Of a stretch of DNA of 9,154 nucleotides, positions 7,146-9,154 are shown piece by piece (within the stretch, counting starts at the first letter, position 1; every line of letters begins with the position of its first letter). The DNA comes from Acidobacteriota bacterium (GTDB lineage Bacteria; Acidobacteriota; Terriglobia; Terriglobales; Acidobacteriaceae): assembly GCA_025353435.1 (NCBI GenBank), contig JANXQR010000841.1:1-9154 (forward strand), read 5' to 3'. The notes under the pieces are model-generated. The model did not search any database. It was given only the letters and a program-made list of their open reading frames with translations, and was not told where the DNA came from. The position numbers were made by a program, and so were the translations under genes.

Positions 7146-7172
7146 TCTTCGGCGTGTGCATTCTCAACTTTA
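7146..7172 (-). promoter_or_regulatory. Sigma-28 (FliA)-type promoter of fliC
   Basis: On the minus strand: TAAAGTTG (7172-7165), an 11-base spacer, and GCCGAAGA (7153-7146). The enterobacterial FliA consensus is TAAAGTTT-N11-GCCGATAA, so the match is 7 of 8 for the -35, 6 of 8 for the -10, with exact spacing. A start site would fall near 7138-7140, giving a leader of about 105 bases before the flagellin ATG. FliA-controlled flagellin expression is the rule in many bacteria. Confidence 0.8.
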
Positions 7173-7228
7173 TGAGGAACAGTGGAGTGTCGCAGGTCGG
7201 GACACTTTTGCTGGAATCCTTTTAATCT

Positions 7229-7255
7229 TCGAATTTCCGTCCACCGCGCCGATAA
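7229..7255 (+). promoter_or_regulatory. Sigma-28 (FliA)-type promoter of the swrD-motA-motB arm
   Basis: GCCGATAA at 7248-7255 is identical to the FliA -10 consensus. An 11-base spacer separates it from TCGAATTT (7229-7236), which matches TAAAGTTT at 5 of 8 positions. Transcription would begin near 7261-7263, leaving a very short leader that still includes AGAGAGGGG (7262-7270) as ribosome binding site. It faces away from the fliC promoter, 57 bases from it. Confidence 0.65.
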
Positions 7256-7279
7256 CCACATAGAGAGGGGATGCAGACC

Positions 7280-7588
7280 ATGATCGAACTGACGCGTCTC
7301 AATGGAAACCCAATGGTGCTGAACAGCGATCTCATCAAGATGGCGGAGGCTTCTCCCGACACCATGCTAACCCTCGTGAACGGCGAAAAGTTGATTGTGC
7401 GCGAGACATGCAAGCAAGTAACGGAGCGTGTTCTGGCATATCGCGCCCGACTGCTGGCAGCGGTGTCTCGCCGGCTGCTTGCGAGGCCGGAACTGCAGCG
7501 CGTAGTTTCGCTGGCAAGCCTCGACCTGGTGGACAAGTCCGGCTCCAGCAATACCCCAGTAAGGAAACCACAACGCTCTAGTAACTGA
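7280..7588 (+). CDS. swrD: SwrD/FlbD-family flagellar protein, C-terminally extended
   Basis: 102 residues from the preferred ATG at 7280. The N-terminal 60 residues fit the small FlbD/SwrD (YlzI) family: MIELTRLNG, then VLNSDLIKMAEASPDTMLTL (13-32), NGEKLIV (34-40) and the ETCKQV helix. In Bacillus subtilis SwrD raises flagellar motor power; it is unrelated to the Caulobacter NtrC-type regulator also called FlbD. Family members are usually about 60-80 residues; here residues about 66-102 form a basic, Ser-rich extension of unknown role. An ATG at 7271 is in frame, but the purine-rich site AGAGAGGGG abuts it directly, while it lies a workable 9 bases before 7280, and the family normally begins MI-LTRLNG. 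motA follows after 22 bases, so the three genes probably form one operon behind the sigma-28 type promoter. The place beside the stator genes agrees with a torque-related job. Confidence 0.85.
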   Translation: MIELTRLNGNPMVLNSDLIKMAEASPDTMLTLVNGEKLIVRETCKQVTERVLAYRARLLAAVSRRLLARPELQRVVSLASLDLVDKSGSSNTPVRKPQRSSN

Positions 7589-7610
7589 CCACGCGTCGAG
7601 GATCAAGCTT

Positions 7611-8384
7611 ATGGATAAGTCCAGTATTGCCGGAGTCTTTCTGGCTATCGCGGGCATCATCGCGGGCCTTATGATCGAGGGCGGGAACATTGGCCAGCTC
7701 ATGCAACCGACAGCGGCCCTAATCGTATTTGGCGGAACGATGGGCGCGGTGTTGCTGCAGTTCCCTCTCTCAACTGTGGCCTCTGCCTTTCGTTCCATCG
7801 CGCACGTTTTCGCGGCGCACGGCAAGCGTAACGACGAGCTCGTCCTCGTCCTGGTGGCCTTTGCGAATAAGGCGCGTCGTAATGGCGTGGTTTCGTTGGA
7901 TACCGATCTGCAGACGATTCACGATCCATTTCTCAAGCAGGCTGTCATGCTCGCTGTCGACGGCACAGAGCCGGGGGACCTGCGCAAGATCATGGAGGTG
8001 TCGCTTGACTCTTCGACTGAGCATGAAGAGCGCCTGCCTTCGGTGTTTGAATCCGCAGGTGGGTTCTCACCCACCATTGGAATTCTTGGCGCAGTCCTCG
8101 GCCTCATTCAGGTAATGCAGCACCTGGACAATATTCAGGAAGTGGGCCGTGGCATTGCGGTCGCATTCGTAGCGACCATCTACGGCGTGGGGATCGCGAA
8201 TCTCTTTTTTCTGCCTCTGGCCGGAAAGATGCGGATTCGAATCCGCGAAGACTGTTTGCGCCGCGAAATGATGCTAGAAGGCGTCATCTCGATTCTTGAA
8301 GGGATGAATCCGCGCATGCTCGAAGTCAAACTGTCCGGTTTCCTGAATCAAGAGCACAAAGTGAAACAGGAACGTGCGGCATGA
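7611..8384 (+). CDS. motA: Flagellar motor stator protein MotA
   Basis: 257-residue MotA/PomA-family inner-membrane protein; five MotA surround two MotB to form the ion-driven stator unit. Four membrane helices are visible at about 4-21, 33-50, 149-170 and 182-204. The large cytoplasmic loop between helices 2 and 3 holds charged residues, including R89-R90 (the region that contacts FliG in studied homologues). P154 (GGFSPTIGILGAV) and P202 (FFLPLAGKM) correspond to the two prolines essential for function in E. coli MotA. The length is that of the shorter, Bacillus/Aquifex-like MotA group rather than the 295-residue E. coli form. The ATG at 7611 has GAGG (7598-7601) nine bases upstream. The stop TGA overlaps the motB ATG as ATGA, typical of coupled translation of stator pairs. 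Confidence 0.95.
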   Translation: MDKSSIAGVFLAIAGIIAGLMIEGGNIGQLMQPTAALIVFGGTMGAVLLQFPLSTVASAFRSIAHVFAAHGKRNDELVLVLVAFANKARRNGVVSLDTDLQTIHDPFLKQAVMLAVDGTEPGDLRKIMEVSLDSSTEHEERLPSVFESAGGFSPTIGILGAVLGLIQVMQHLDNIQEVGRGIAVAFVATIYGVGIANLFFLPLAGKMRIRIREDCLRREMMLEGVISILEGMNPRMLEVKLSGFLNQEHKVKQERAA

Positions 8385-9154
8385 GATCTCGCGTGCCACG
8401 AAGTCGCGTAACTCATGACCGATGGCTGATTTCCTATGCCGACTTCATCACGCTGCTCTTTGCCTTCTTCGTGGTTCTCTATGCATTTGCCCGAGCGGAC
8501 CAGAAGAAGCAGGCGCAGATCCCCGAGGCCATCGACTCAGCGTTCAAAGCTCTTGGGCTCTTTGCCGATTCGGCCCGTACGCCATCGCGAAGTACTGGCG
8601 CGGCCGGGGGTAAAGACCCAGCTGCCATCCCGATGAACATTGTGATGGGCGAAGATGTCCTTTCTCCCGCTGCGGTCAAGGACGATCTCGAAGCCATTCA
8701 TCGCGACCTTTCCCAACGCCTCTCGAACCAGGTGGCCCAGCACACGGTGGCAATCAAGATGGGGCGCGACGGGCTTGTGATCAGCTTGCGGGAGGCCGGC
8801 TTCTTCGAATCGGGCACAGCGCACCCACGCCCGGAAACCATTACCACTCTTAAGCAGGTTGCGGCCGCCCTCGGTCGCACTCCTTACGATTTGCGCGTGG
8901 AAGGACACACCGACAATATTCCGATCCACACTGCGGAGTTTGACTCAAATTGGGAGCTTTCGTCAGCACGCGCAACAAACATTGCTCGCACCCTGCTCGA
9001 GTTGCACACAGTTCCGGCCGATCGCTTGTCTGCGGCCGGATACGCGGAATTCCACCCGGTGGATTCCAATGCCGCTCCACAAGGGCGCGCGAACAATCGG
9101 CGGGTAGATCTGGTGGTTCTTCCGCGCTCTCGAATCGATCTGTCCGTGCCGGGG
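8381..9154 (+). CDS. motB: Flagellar motor stator protein MotB, 3' end cut by window
   Basis: 258 codons are visible with no stop before the window end, so the C-terminus lies outside. MotB anchors the stator to peptidoglycan and carries the ion-binding Asp. The single N-terminal helix is at about 15-36 (RWLISYADFITLLFAFFVVL); D21 is the equivalent of E. coli D32. A plug/linker region follows (about 37-60, QKKQAQIPEAIDSAF), and then an OmpA-like peptidoglycan-binding domain with VEGHTDNIP (173-181), LSSARATNIA (about 193-202), RLSAAGYAEF and NNRRVDLVV (238-246). The start is the ATG at 8381 overlapping the motA TGA, with AGGAA (8368-8372) eight bases upstream. The helix sequence YADFITLL looks more like proton-type MotB than PomB, but ion choice cannot be settled by eye. 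Identity as MotB rather than a general OmpA-like protein rests on the membrane Asp and the motA neighbour. Confidence 0.95.
   Translation, partial: MRSRVPRSRVTHDRWLISYADFITLLFAFFVVLYAFARADQKKQAQIPEAIDSAFKALGLFADSARTPSRSTGAAGGKDPAAIPMNIVMGEDVLSPAAVKDDLEAIHRDLSQRLSNQVAQHTVAIKMGRDGLVISLREAGFFESGTAHPRPETITTLKQVAAALGRTPYDLRVEGHTDNIPIHTAEFDSNWELSSARATNIARTLLELHTVPADRLSAAGYAEFHPVDSNAAPQGRANNRRVDLVVLPRSRIDLSVPG

Noticed and set aside
7033..7279. Sigma-54 promoter for fliC or the mot arm
   Set aside because: I scanned for GG-N10-GC on both strands and found only near misses with wrong spacing, while sigma-28 type elements fit both directions.

Overview
The window looks like part of a flagellar late-gene region from a Gram-negative-type, moderately GC-rich bacterium. 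An Acidobacteriota (Terriglobia-like) origin is my best guess, from the style of the FliC, FliD and SwrD/FlbD proteins. This is inference from protein style only; no search was possible.

Layout: positions 1-2961 (+ strand) hold the 3' part of an ABC exporter half-transporter gene, cut by the window start, followed 21 bases later by an integral membrane acyltransferase-3 gene. These end convergently, 84 bases apart, against a minus-strand flagellar block read fliC (7032-5704), then a hairpin terminator, then fliD (5555-3531) and fliS (3516-3046). These encode the filament subunit, the filament cap and the flagellin export chaperone. On the other side of a 247-base divergent intergenic region, the + strand carries a swrD/flbD-family gene, motA and motB. 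motB overlaps motA by ATGA and runs off the window end, so it has no stop here.

The genes form a coherent late-flagellar set: filament assembly on one strand, stator (torque) genes on the other. The divergent intergenic region contains two recognisable sigma-28 (FliA) type promoters facing opposite ways. The one for fliC is TAAAGTTG-N11-GCCGAAGA; the one for swrD-motA-motB has a weak -35 and a perfect GCCGATAA -10. This suggests both arms are switched on together after the hook is complete.

The most unusual features are modular. FliD carries three copies of a roughly 70-residue flagellin-hook-IN type module, two of them apparently inserted within the C-terminal FliD domain. The variable region of the flagellin contains a fourth, related segment. 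I see no RNA gene, insertion sequence, CRISPR array or clearly new defence or biosynthetic system. Apart from the ABC transporter and acyltransferase, this is a flagellar locus with interesting domain architecture and promoter arrangement.
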